A DNA stretch of 64,000 nucleotides, from contig NZ_FWXX01000003.1 in the NCBI RefSeq assembly GCF_900176475.1, positions 1-64,000 on the forward strand, read 5' to 3'. Under the pieces are notes generated by a model. It was not told the DNA's origin. It saw only the letters and a program-made list of their open reading frames with translations, and did no database searches. A program made the translations under genes and the position numbers. The first letter of the stretch is position 1. Each line of letters opens with the position of its first letter. The DNA is from Tropicibacter naphthalenivorans. Its GTDB lineage: Bacteria; Pseudomonadota; Alphaproteobacteria; Rhodobacterales; Rhodobacteraceae. Shown piece after piece: positions 18,058 to 26,683 of the stretch.

Positions 18058-18954
18058 ATGCGTAAAAAGGTAACCAAGGCGATTTTTCCGGTGGCCGGTA
18101 TGGGGACCCGCTTTTTGCCCGCGACCAAGTCGGTGCCAAAAGAAATCATGACCTTGGTGGATCGTCCGCTGGTACAATATGCCATCGACGAAGCGCGTGC
18201 CGCTGGCATCAAGGAATTCATCTTTGTGACCTCGCGCGGCAAGGGCGCGCTGGAGGACTACTTTGACCACGCCCCGCAGCTGGAACAAGAGCTGCGCAAA
18301 AAGGGCAAGGATGACCTGCTGGAAATCCTCAAGAACACCAACATGGACTCGGGCGAGATCGCCTACATCCGCCAGCACAAAGCGCTGGGTCTGGGCCATG
18401 CCATCTGGTGCGCGCGCCGTCTGGTCCACAACGAACCCTTTGCGGTGATGCTGCCCGACGACGTGATCGCCGCCGAAAAGCCCTGTCTGCAACAGATGGT
18501 CGAAGCCTACGAGGAAACCGGCGGCAACATGGTCGCCGCGATGGAAGTGCCGCAGGAACGCGTGTCGGCCTATGGTGTGCTCGACGTGGCCGAGGACATG
18601 GGGTCGATGGTCAAGGTCAAGGGCATGGTCGAAAAGCCCAAGGCAGAGGCCGCGCCGTCCAACCTTGCCGTGATTGGCCGTTACATTCTGTCGCCCAACA
18701 TCTTTAAGAACCTCAACAAGATGAAGGCCGGCGCAGGCGGTGAAATCCAGCTGACCGACGCCATCGCGCAGGAAATCGACAACGAGGAAACCGGCGTTTA
18801 CGGCTACCGCTTCCGCGGCCAGCGTTTTGACTGCGGGTCCAAGGCGGGCTTCTTGCAGGCAACCGTGGCCTTTGGCCTTGCCCGCGACGAGCTGCGCGAC
18901 GACCTCGAAGGTTACCTGCAAGAGGTGATGGCATCGCGGAAGGCTGCTGAATAA
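18058..18954 (+). CDS. galU: UTP-glucose-1-phosphate uridylyltransferase
   Basis: 298 residues. The nucleotidyltransferase signature lies at the N-terminus (AIFPVAGMGTRFLPATKSVP), with EKPKAEAAPSN and LTDAIAQE later, as in GalU. It makes UDP-glucose from UTP and glucose 1-phosphate, the main donor for glucans and the substrate for GalE. ATG 18058 has a GGAG site nine bases upstream; an in-frame ATG at 18037 has none and adds seven residues. galE follows after two bases, so both form one unit supplying the glycosyltransferases downstream. Confidence 0.95.
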   Translation: MRKKVTKAIFPVAGMGTRFLPATKSVPKEIMTLVDRPLVQYAIDEARAAGIKEFIFVTSRGKGALEDYFDHAPQLEQELRKKGKDDLLEILKNTNMDSGEIAYIRQHKALGLGHAIWCARRLVHNEPFAVMLPDDVIAAEKPCLQQMVEAYEETGGNMVAAMEVPQERVSAYGVLDVAEDMGSMVKVKGMVEKPKAEAAPSNLAVIGRYILSPNIFKNLNKMKAGAGGEIQLTDAIAQEIDNEETGVYGYRFRGQRFDCGSKAGFLQATVAFGLARDELRDDLEGYLQEVMASRKAAE

Positions 18955-18956
18955 AC

Positions 18957-19940
18957 ATGACGAACGTACTTGTGACGGGCGGGGCCGGCTACATCGGCAG
19001 CCACGCCTGCAAGGCTTTGAAAACGGCGGGATACACTCCCGTCGTTTTTGACAATCTGGTCACCGGTTGGCAGGACGCGGTGAAATTCGGCCCGTTCGAG
19101 CGTGGCGACCTGCTGGATCGCGCCCGTCTGGACCAGGTCTTTGCCCAATACAAACCCGTGGCCGTGATGCACTTTGCCGCCCTGTCCCAGGTGGGCGAGG
19201 CGATGGCAAAACCCGGCATGTACTGGCGCAACAATGTCGAAGGGTCGCTGACCCTGATCGAGGCCGCCGTGGATGCGGGCTGTCTGGACTTCGTGTTCTC
19301 CTCGACCTGCGCCACCTATGGCGAGCATGACAACGTCGTGCTGGACGAGAACACCCCGCAAGAGCCGCTGAACGCCTATGGCGCGTCCAAGCGCGCGGTG
19401 GAAAACATCCTGCGCGATTTCGAGGCGGCGTATGGTCTGCGCTCGGTGATCTTTCGGTATTTCAACGTGGCTGGCGCCGACCCCGAGGGCGAGGTGGGCG
19501 AACACCACCGCCCTGAGACGCACTTGATCCCGGTGATGCTGGAGGCGATCGACGGCAAACGTCCCGGCCTGACCATCCACGGCACCGATTATGACACGCC
19601 CGACGGCACCTGCATTCGCGACTACGTGCATGTTTGCGATTTGGTCGACGCACATGTTCTGGGGCTGAAATGGCTGCGGGATGGCAAGGGAAGCCGGGTG
19701 TTCAACCTTGGCACCGGGCAGGGCTTTTCCGTGCGCGAAGTCATTGATGCCGCGGGCACCGTCACCAACCTGCCCGTGCCCTGCACCGAAGGCCCGCGCC
19801 GCGCAGGCGACGCCACCAAGCTGGTCAGCGGCTCGACCCGCGCCGGGGCGGAACTGGGCTGGAAAGCAGATCGGTCCACCATGGCGCAGATGATCGCTGA
19901 CGCCTGGCGTTGGCACAAGAATGGCCACTACGAAGGTTAA
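18957..19940 (+). CDS. galE: UDP-glucose 4-epimerase
   Basis: 327 residues of the extended short-chain dehydrogenase family. The NAD-binding VTGGAGYIGSH motif is at the N-terminus; the catalytic Ser (FSSTCATYGE) and YxxxK (YGASK) lie about 115-145; FNLGTGQGFSV is typical near the end. It interconverts UDP-glucose and UDP-galactose. It starts two bases after the galU stop, and its 3' end overlaps the next glycosyltransferase gene by 20 bases, implying translational coupling. Confidence 0.96.
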   Translation: MTNVLVTGGAGYIGSHACKALKTAGYTPVVFDNLVTGWQDAVKFGPFERGDLLDRARLDQVFAQYKPVAVMHFAALSQVGEAMAKPGMYWRNNVEGSLTLIEAAVDAGCLDFVFSSTCATYGEHDNVVLDENTPQEPLNAYGASKRAVENILRDFEAAYGLRSVIFRYFNVAGADPEGEVGEHHRPETHLIPVMLEAIDGKRPGLTIHGTDYDTPDGTCIRDYVHVCDLVDAHVLGLKWLRDGKGSRVFNLGTGQGFSVREVIDAAGTVTNLPVPCTEGPRRAGDATKLVSGSTRAGAELGWKADRSTMAQMIADAWRWHKNGHYEG

Positions 19941-21093
19941 CCGCCTGCTCGACCTGACGCGGCTGGTCAGTCGCGCGGGTCGTCCCATGACCGGCGTGGA
20001 CCGTGTCGAGTTTGCCTATCTGGATCATTTGCTGGGCGCTGGCCCGCTGTGGGGGCTGGTGCGCACCTCGCTGGGCTATGCTCTGCTGGACCATGCGGGC
20101 TGTGCGGCCTTGCGCGACAGGCTGGTCAGCGGTCAGTGGGGCGCGGCGGACCGGCTGTCGCGGCTGACACGCGACATGCACCCCACGCGCGCCCGCGCCG
20201 AGGCCGACGTCCGGCGGTTGTGCCTTGCCCGCTGCCTGCCGATCCGCCTGTCCGCCATGCTGCGGCGGCACCTGCCCGAGGGCGTGCACTACATCAACAC
20301 CGGCCACACCAACCTGACCGAGCGCGTGCTGTCGGCGCTGCGCCTGATCCACGCCCGCGTCGCCGTGCTGATCCACGACACGATCCCCTTGGACCACCCG
20401 CAATACCAGCGCCCCGGCACGGTGGACCGCTTTCGCCATTTCCTGACCCGTGCCGCGCGCCACGCCGATCTGCTGATCTGCAACTCGGCCCAGACGCGCG
20501 CCGATGTGCTGCGCCACGTCGCCCCCTTGCGGCCCGAAACCGTCGTCGCATTGCTCGGCGTGCCTGTGCCGCAGCCGGGGACCGCGCCGGACGGTCCTTG
20601 GACCAAGCCCTATTTCGTCACCCTCGGCACCATCGAGCCGCGCAAGAACCACGCCTTTTTGCTGGACCTCTGGCCCGAGATGGACGCCGACCTGCTGATC
20701 CTTGGCAATCGCGGCTGGGAAAACCATCAGGTCTTTGCCCGCCTCGACGCGGGGCCCCCGCGCGTGTTCGAGCTGAACGATTTACCCGACGACCAAGTCT
20801 TTGCCCTGATCCAAGGCGCTGCCGCCCTGCTGTTCCCCAGCCTCGCCGAAGGTTACGGCCTGCCCCCGATCGAAGCCGCCGCCCTTGGCGTTCCGGTGCT
20901 GTGTCACGACCTGCCCATCTACCGGGAGACGTTGGGAAATATTCCCGTTTACGCCGATGTGTCAGATGGTTATCTTTGGTTAGCAAAAATGCGATATTTG
21001 GCTGATTGTCGCCAAACCGGAAACGCCGCGCCGCCTGAATTCATCCCCCCCACATGGGAGGCACATTTCAAGGCTGTGTTAAGGTTGATCTGA
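19921..21093 (+). CDS. Family 4-type (GT-B) glycosyltransferase
   Basis: 390 residues. The C-terminal half has the GT4 hallmarks GTIEPRKNH (about 235) and LFPSLAEGYGLPPIEAAALG (about 305), which bind the nucleotide sugar; the N-terminal half is the acceptor domain (TGVDRVEFAYL). It transfers a sugar with retention of configuration, probably in exopolysaccharide or capsule assembly. The gene overlaps the end of galE by 20 bases. Codons near the 3' end (after about 20935) are more AT-rich. Confidence 0.88.
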   Translation: MATTKVNRLLDLTRLVSRAGRPMTGVDRVEFAYLDHLLGAGPLWGLVRTSLGYALLDHAGCAALRDRLVSGQWGAADRLSRLTRDMHPTRARAEADVRRLCLARCLPIRLSAMLRRHLPEGVHYINTGHTNLTERVLSALRLIHARVAVLIHDTIPLDHPQYQRPGTVDRFRHFLTRAARHADLLICNSAQTRADVLRHVAPLRPETVVALLGVPVPQPGTAPDGPWTKPYFVTLGTIEPRKNHAFLLDLWPEMDADLLILGNRGWENHQVFARLDAGPPRVFELNDLPDDQVFALIQGAAALLFPSLAEGYGLPPIEAAALGVPVLCHDLPIYRETLGNIPVYADVSDGYLWLAKMRYLADCRQTGNAAPPEFIPPTWEAHFKAVLRLI

Positions 21094-21145
21094 TAGGCAG
21101 CAAAAAAAGGCCTCCGGGACGCCGGGGATAACAAGGAAAACATGT

Positions 21146-22156
21146 TTGGGCGCATGGCAGTCATATAAGCTGCGACTAAGACGCAGACGCTGGCGCATCC
21201 GGGCGTTTCGCAAACGCCGTGAACTGCGGCCCGTGGCCAATCGGGCGTCGGATGTGCGCCCCAGCGATCTGCTGGTGTTTTCCACCATGCGCAACGAGGG
21301 CGTGCGCCTGCCGTATTTCCTCAAGTATTACCGCGACATGGGCGTGAACCACTTTTTCATGGTGGACAACGACTCCACCGATGGGTCGCTGGATTACCTC
21401 GCCCGCCAGCCCGATGTCAGCGTCTGGACCACCCGCGCCAGCTATAAGCGCTCGCGCTTTGGCGTGGATTGGATGAACTGGCTGCTGATGAAATACGGCC
21501 ATGATCATTGGTGCCTGACCGTCGATCCCGATGAGCTGTTCCTTTATCCGTTCTGCGACACGCGTCCCTTGCGTGCGCTGACCGACTGGCTGGATGCCTC
21601 GTCGATCAAATCCTTCAGCGCCATGTTGCTGGACATGTACCCCAAGGGCCGGATGGACCAGCAGCCCTATCAGGCTGGGCAGAACCCGCTGGACATTGCC
21701 TCTTGGTTCGATGCGGGCAACTACACGGTGCAGCGCAACCCCGAGATGGGGAACCTCTGGATCCAAGGCGGGCCGCGCGCGCGCGTGTTCTTTGCCGACA
21801 AGCCGATGCTGGCCCCGGCGCTCAACAAGGTACCGCTGGTGCGCTGGGATCGGCGCTATGCCTATGTGTCGTCCACGCACAACCTGCTGCCGCGCGGGCT
21901 GAACCTTGTTTACGACGAATGGGGCGGTGAAAAGGCCAGCGGCATCCTGCTGCACACGAAATTCCTGTCCACCTTTTCCGAAAAGGCCGAAGAGGAGCTG
22001 ACCCGCGGCCAGCACTATGGCGCGAGCCGAGAATACATCGCCTATGCCGACGCGGTCAAAGACAACCCGGACCTGTGGTGCAAATGGTCCGAGAAATACA
22101 TCAACTGGCGCCAGCTTGAGATCCTCGGCCTCATGTCCAAGGGGAACTGGGCGTGA
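21146..22156 (+). CDS. Glyco_tranf_2_4-type glycosyltransferase
   Basis: 336 residues. After a very basic N-terminus (RLRRRRWRIRAFRKRR) comes a GT-A-like domain with LLVFSTMRNEGVRLPYFL, VDNDSTDGSLDYL and a DxD-type LTVDPDELF, as in the Glyco_tranf_2_4/GT92-like family. The acceptor is unknown, probably a surface glycan. The best start is TTG 21146 with an AAGGA site eight bases before it; the nearby ATG at 21142 is out of frame and hits a stop after eight codons. Its stop overlaps the GTG of the next gene (GTGA). Confidence 0.82.
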   Translation: MGAWQSYKLRLRRRRWRIRAFRKRRELRPVANRASDVRPSDLLVFSTMRNEGVRLPYFLKYYRDMGVNHFFMVDNDSTDGSLDYLARQPDVSVWTTRASYKRSRFGVDWMNWLLMKYGHDHWCLTVDPDELFLYPFCDTRPLRALTDWLDASSIKSFSAMLLDMYPKGRMDQQPYQAGQNPLDIASWFDAGNYTVQRNPEMGNLWIQGGPRARVFFADKPMLAPALNKVPLVRWDRRYAYVSSTHNLLPRGLNLVYDEWGGEKASGILLHTKFLSTFSEKAEEELTRGQHYGASREYIAYADAVKDNPDLWCKWSEKYINWRQLEILGLMSKGNWA

Positions 22157-23853
22157 CCGTCGGGATCGTGATGCTGGTGCACACGGCGCTGAACCGCGCC
22201 GAGCAGGTGGCGCGTCACTGGGCGCGCGGCGGCTGCCCCGTGGTGATCCACGTCGACAAAATGGTGCCCAAGCCGACCTATGACGCCTTTGTCGCCAGCC
22301 TCGCCGATGTGCCATCGGTGCTGTTTTCCAAACGCCATCGCTGTGAATGGGGGACATGGGGGCTGGTCGCCGCCTCGCAGGATGCGTCCGAGCTGATGCT
22401 GGAGCGGTTCGAAGAGGTGCGGCACGTCTACTTGGCCTCTGGGTCGTGCCTGCCGCTACGCCCGGTGGACGAGCTGGTCGAATACCTCGCGCAGCGCCCG
22501 CGCACCGACTTTATCGAAAGCGCGACCACCGCCGATGTGCCTTGGACCGTGGGGGGGCTGGATCAGGAACGGTTCACCCTGCACTTCCCGTTTTCATGGC
22601 GCAAACATCGATATCTCTTTGATCGCTTTGTGGAATTGCAGCGGATGGTCGGCTACAAACGGATCATTCCCAACGGTCTCGTGCCGCATATGGGCAGCCA
22701 GTGGTGGTGCCTGACGCGCCAGACCCTGTCCGCCATCCTGCAAGACCCCGATCGCCACAAATACGACAGCTATTTCAAGCGGGTGTGGATCCCCGACGAG
22801 AGTTATTTCCAGACCCTCGCGCGCCTGTATTCCACCAATATCGAGAGCCGCTCGCTGACCCTGTCCAAGTTCGACTTTCAGGGCAAACCGCACATCTTTT
22901 ACGATGACCACCTGCAACTGCTGCGGCGGTCCGACTGCTTTATCGCGCGCAAAATCTGGCCGCACGCCGACCGTCTCTATGAGGCGTTTCTGACCGATCC
23001 CGACCGCGCCATGTCTCGTCAGGAACCCAACCCCGGCAAGATCGACCGCATTTTCGCCAAGGCCGTCGATCGCCGGACCCGGGGCCGACCCGGCCTGTAT
23101 ATGCAGTCGCGCTTTCCCAACTATGGCTGGGAAAATGGCGTGACGGCGGGGAAATACTCGGTTTTCCAAGGGTTTTCCGAGCTTTTCCACGATTTCGAAA
23201 CATGGTTAAGCCGCGCTACGGGGGCGCAGGTGCACGGCCACCTTTATGGCCCCAAGCGGGCCGAGTTCGCCGGCGGTCAGACCGTCATCAATGGCGCCCT
23301 GTCCGATAACGCTAAATTGCGCGATGCCAATCCAAAAGCGTTCCTGACCAACCTTTTGTGGAACACGCGCGGCGAACGCCAATGCTTTCAATACGGGCCG
23401 CACGACAACCCCAAGATCAACTGGCACATGTCCCGTGACCCCAACGCGCAAATCAGCGTGATTTCAGGTGCTTGGGCTGTGCCTTTGTTTCAGTCCAACG
23501 CCAACTTCGCCGACCTTCGGGCCGAGGCGGCGGCGCTGCAAAAGATCGAGAGCCGAATGCTGGACGAGCTGCGCAGCCCCGACGTCAAGGCCCGCGTACG
23601 CATCTGGACCATGGCCGAGTTCATCGAAAGCCCGATGGAGCCCTTGCAGGTCATCATCGACGAGATCGGGCAAAAGTCCCTGCGCCGACTGGCCGAAGCG
23701 CCGCGCATGGAAAACCTCACAGGATTTGGCCAATTCTTGCAAAATTTGAAGAACCAGGGGATGCACCCCTACCTGATGGGCGATTTCCCGGTTGACCCCG
23801 CCCCCAGAAACGCGCGTTCCTCAAAGCGCAAACCGTATTTGATCAAGAAATAA
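22153..23853 (+). CDS. Core-2/I-branching (GT14-like) glycosyltransferase with C-terminal extension
   Basis: 566 residues starting at GTG 22153, overlapping the preceding stop. The first ~280 residues resemble the GT14 branching enzymes (IVMLVHTALNRAEQ, HVDKMV, CEWGTWGLV, HVYLASGSCLPL, MGSQWWCLTR, WIPDESYFQTL). The C-terminal ~280 residues form a separate module of the type fused to bacterial GT14 proteins, with no function I can name. Branching beta-1,6 transfer of an N-acetylhexosamine is the family activity, but donor and acceptor are unknown here. A second GT14-like gene lies at 42043. Confidence 0.85.
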   Translation: MTVGIVMLVHTALNRAEQVARHWARGGCPVVIHVDKMVPKPTYDAFVASLADVPSVLFSKRHRCEWGTWGLVAASQDASELMLERFEEVRHVYLASGSCLPLRPVDELVEYLAQRPRTDFIESATTADVPWTVGGLDQERFTLHFPFSWRKHRYLFDRFVELQRMVGYKRIIPNGLVPHMGSQWWCLTRQTLSAILQDPDRHKYDSYFKRVWIPDESYFQTLARLYSTNIESRSLTLSKFDFQGKPHIFYDDHLQLLRRSDCFIARKIWPHADRLYEAFLTDPDRAMSRQEPNPGKIDRIFAKAVDRRTRGRPGLYMQSRFPNYGWENGVTAGKYSVFQGFSELFHDFETWLSRATGAQVHGHLYGPKRAEFAGGQTVINGALSDNAKLRDANPKAFLTNLLWNTRGERQCFQYGPHDNPKINWHMSRDPNAQISVISGAWAVPLFQSNANFADLRAEAAALQKIESRMLDELRSPDVKARVRIWTMAEFIESPMEPLQVIIDEIGQKSLRRLAEAPRMENLTGFGQFLQNLKNQGMHPYLMGDFPVDPAPRNARSSKRKPYLIKK

Positions 23854-23861
23854 GGCCTTCT

Positions 23862-25292
23862 ATGTCCGACCGTTTCGACTGTTTTGTCGTGTTCGCCGAA
23901 ATGCGCACCGGGTCCAATTTTCTCGAGGCCAATTTGAACACATTCGACGGCATCACCTGCCACGGCGAGGCGTTTAACCCGCATTTCATCGGCTACCCCA
24001 AGTCGGACGACATCCTGGGCATCACGCAGGACGAACGCGACCGCGACCCGCTGCGTCTGCTATCGCAAATCCGCAAGGCGACCCCCGGCGGGATCGGCGG
24101 CTTTCGCTACTTTCACAACCACGATCCGCGGGTGCTGGACGCGCTGCTGCTCGACCCCAAGGTCGCCAAGATCGTGCTGACCCGCAACCCCGCCGAAAGC
24201 TACGTCAGTTGGAAGATCGCCCGCGCCACCAACCAGTGGAAACTGACCAACGTCAAACGCCGCAAAGAGGCCCAAGCGCACTTCGACGCCCCCGAATTCG
24301 AAGAGCACGTGGCCGAGCTTCAGGCCTTTCAGATCACCTTGATGAACGCCCTGCAAAAGACCGCGCAGACCGCGTTTTACGTCGATTACGAAGACCTTCA
24401 GGACGTTGAGATCATGAACGGTCTGGCACAGTGGCTGGGCGCGCATTCGCGGCTGGACAGCCTGAACACCGCGCTCAAGGTCCAGAACCCAGAGCCGCTG
24501 TCCGACAAGGTATCGAACTTTGACGAAATGCAAAAATCCTTGGCGCGGATGGACCGGTTCAACCTGTCTCGTACCCCGAATTTCGAGCCGCGCCGCGGGC
24601 CGGTGGTGCCGTCCTACGTCGCCGCTGCTGAGACGCCGCTTCTGTATATGCCGGTGCGATCCGGGCCGGAGACCGCCGTACAAAACTGGCTTTGCGCGCT
24701 GGACGGCGTCGACTGGGGCGGGCTGACCCGCGATTTCAGCCAAGGCACCCTGCGCGCGTGGAAACGTGACCGCCCTGGCCATCGCAGCTTTACCGTGATC
24801 CGTCACCCTTTGGCGCGCGCACATGAGGCGTTTTGCTCAAAAATCCTGACGACCAAGCAGGGGAGCTTCAAGGGCATTCGCAAGACCCTGCGCCGCGCCC
24901 ACAACCTGCCCATCCCCGAAGGCGAACCCGGCAGCGATTACGACGTGACCGCCCACCGCGAGGCGTTTACGGCCTTTCTGGCGTGGGTCAAGGCGAACCT
25001 GTCCGGCCAAACCGCCGTGCGCGTCGATGGCCACTGGGCGACGCAGGCGCAATGTATCGAAGGGCTGGCAAGCTATACCCTGCCGGACATGATCGTGCGC
25101 GAGGATGAAATGGCATCGTACCTGCCGGCCTTGGCGATGCAGGTCGGCCACGCCGCGCCGCCCGACCCGCAAGCCGTGGCGACGAATGCGCCGTTCTCGC
25201 TGGCGGAAATCTACGACGACCAGATCGAAAGTCTCGCGCGCGAAGCCTACGCCCGCGACTACATCATGTTCGGCTTCGATAACTGGGGCTGA
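23862..25292 (+). CDS. Two-module sulfotransferase
   Basis: 476 residues. The N-terminal half looks like a Stf0/NodH-type sulfotransferase: VFAEMRTGSNFLEANL (PAPS 5'-phosphosulfate loop), CHGEAFNP, and LTRNPAESYVSWKIA (3'-phosphate site). From about 265 a second module repeats this plan in weaker form: LYMPVRSGPETAVQNWL and VIRHPLARAHEAFCSKI, as in Sulfotransfer_2 proteins. It should move sulfate from PAPS to a sugar of the glycan made by the upstream genes. Eight bases separate it from the GT14 gene. Whether both modules are active is open; the second PAPS loop lacks the usual Lys-Ser/Thr pattern. Confidence 0.82.
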   Translation: MSDRFDCFVVFAEMRTGSNFLEANLNTFDGITCHGEAFNPHFIGYPKSDDILGITQDERDRDPLRLLSQIRKATPGGIGGFRYFHNHDPRVLDALLLDPKVAKIVLTRNPAESYVSWKIARATNQWKLTNVKRRKEAQAHFDAPEFEEHVAELQAFQITLMNALQKTAQTAFYVDYEDLQDVEIMNGLAQWLGAHSRLDSLNTALKVQNPEPLSDKVSNFDEMQKSLARMDRFNLSRTPNFEPRRGPVVPSYVAAAETPLLYMPVRSGPETAVQNWLCALDGVDWGGLTRDFSQGTLRAWKRDRPGHRSFTVIRHPLARAHEAFCSKILTTKQGSFKGIRKTLRRAHNLPIPEGEPGSDYDVTAHREAFTAFLAWVKANLSGQTAVRVDGHWATQAQCIEGLASYTLPDMIVREDEMASYLPALAMQVGHAAPPDPQAVATNAPFSLAEIYDDQIESLAREAYARDYIMFGFDNWG

Positions 25293-25309
25293 CCCTAAGA
25301 CACGCGCGC

Positions 25310-25373
25310 GCAAAAGTTTTCAAAAAACTTTTGCAAATTCCTTTCACAAGGAATTTGGCCGCCTCAGGCGGCC
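25310..25373. repeat. Triple-hairpin element, copy 1
   Basis: Three hairpins in a row: 11-bp stem GCAAAAGTTTT/AAAACTTTTGC (25310-25334), 9-bp stem AAATTCCTT/AAGGAATTT (25335-25356) and 7-bp stem GGCCGCC/GGCGGCC (25357-25373) with the ptsN stop codon as its loop. It lies between the converging sulfotransferase and ptsN genes and may terminate both. A second copy is at 34546-34606. Confidence 0.8.
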
Positions 25374-25828
25374 TTCACCGCCTCGGACTCGGTCAGGATC
25401 GTAAACAGCGTTTGCGGGTCCGGGTTCGCGCGCAGCTTGGCGCATAGCGTTTCCTGACGCAGCGTGCGCGACACCAGGGCCAGCGCCTTAAGGTGCTCGA
25501 CCCCCGCTTCTTCGGGGGCAAACAGCGAAAACACCAGATCAACCGGCTGGCGATCCACCGCTTCGAAATCAATCGGACGTTCCAGCAGGATAAACGCGCC
25601 GACCACATCGGTCAGCCCCGCCACACGGGCGTGCGGCAAGGCGACACCGTGGCCGACACCCGTCGGCCCCAGCGTTTCGCGTTCCATCAGCGCTTCGACG
25701 GTGACTTGCGCGGACAGGCCGTACGCGCTCTCGGCCAAATCAGAGACATCGTGCATCAGGCGTTTTTTGCTGGTGACAGCGGAAACGACTTTCACGGCCT
25801 CAGGTTTGAGGAGATCAACGAACTTCAT
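25364..25828 (-). CDS. ptsN: Nitrogen-related PTS EIIA protein
   Basis: 154 residues, the normal size of EIIA-Ntr. The phosphorylatable His lies in GVALPHARV (about residue 66), within the PTS EIIA type-2 fold. PtsN takes phosphate from PtsP/NPr and regulates potassium transport, metabolism and stress functions by protein contact. It lies 36 bases downstream of hpf on the same strand, the usual order, so they probably share a transcript. Confidence 0.94.
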   Translation of the reverse strand: MKFVDLLKPEAVKVVSAVTSKKRLMHDVSDLAESAYGLSAQVTVEALMERETLGPTGVGHGVALPHARVAGLTDVVGAFILLERPIDFEAVDRQPVDLVFSLFAPEEAGVEHLKALALVSRTLRQETLCAKLRANPDPQTLFTILTESEAVKAA

Positions 25829-25864
25829 GTACGACCTGCCTAGCTTGGCGCTGCGTCTATGCTT

Positions 25865-26428
25865 TTACGGATCGATCCAGCCAATGTTGCCGTCGTCCCG
25901 CCGATACACGACGTTCACGCCATCCTTTTTCTCGTTGCGGAACACCAGCACCGGGGCGCCAGCCAGTTCCATCTGCATCACCGCTTCACCGACCGACAGA
26001 GAGGGGATCTTGGTTTCCATCTCGGCCACGATCATCGGCTGCAGCGTTTCGGGTTCATCTTCGTGCGAATCCCCTTCGCCGGCGAGGATATACGAGGAGC
26101 CCATCAAATGTTCAACGGGTTCCGCGCGATCCTTGTGGTGATCCTTGAGGCGGCGCTTGTAGCGGCGCAGCTGTTTGTCCATCTTTTCGACGCAAGCATC
26201 GAAGGCTGCGTAGATTTCTGTGGCATGGGCCTTGGCCGCCGCGTTCAGGCCACTGGACAGGTGAACAACCGTTTCACACACATATTCGTGCGCATCCTTG
26301 GAAAAGATCACCGTCCCGTCGGTGGGACGCTGCGAGTATTTTTGCAAGACGTTACCCAGCTCGTCCCGGACGTGCGTCTGCAGGGCTTCGCCGATATCGA
26401 TATGCTTTCCCGTGATCTGATAGCGCAT
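25865..26428 (-). CDS. hpf: Ribosome hibernation promoting factor, long form
   Basis: 187 residues. The N-terminal ~100 residues form the RaiA/HPF ribosome-binding domain (MRYQITGKHIDIGEAL, basic RRYKRRLKDHHK), joined by a linker to the C-terminal dimerisation domain (PVLVFRNEKKDGVNVVYRRD) of long HPF proteins, which pair 70S ribosomes into 100S dimers in stationary phase. An AAGGA site precedes the ATG. A perfect 8-bp hairpin (26462-26483, CGCCGGGG/CCCCGGCG) sits in its leader. In many proteobacteria rpoN lies between lptB and hpf; it is absent here. Confidence 0.94.
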   Translation of the reverse strand: MRYQITGKHIDIGEALQTHVRDELGNVLQKYSQRPTDGTVIFSKDAHEYVCETVVHLSSGLNAAAKAHATEIYAAFDACVEKMDKQLRRYKRRLKDHHKDRAEPVEHLMGSSYILAGEGDSHEDEPETLQPMIVAEMETKIPSLSVGEAVMQMELAGAPVLVFRNEKKDGVNVVYRRDDGNIGWIDP

Positions 26429-26683
26429 ATTGTATCCTTTTTATTATAAAACCGGACCGCCCGCCGGGGACGTTGCCCCGGCGCCTCAGGCGATCGCGAT
26501 CTAGGGAAGACCCCCGGCCATCCGGTCTGTCGAAACCCGCCCCCGAAAACGGGAGGGACTGTCGATCAGAAAGGAACAAGCACAAGGAGCCATACCCCTA
26601 TTGAGCGACCAAGCGCCGCCGGTGTCAATCGAAACTGACAGCAAATTTATCTTGTTCAGTGGATAAACTGTCTCGACCCGGCC

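Noticed and set aside
26462-26483. Hairpin before hpf as a riboswitch or terminator
   Set aside because: A perfect stem exists, but there is no T tail next to it and no known riboswitch pattern; left as a simple hairpin.
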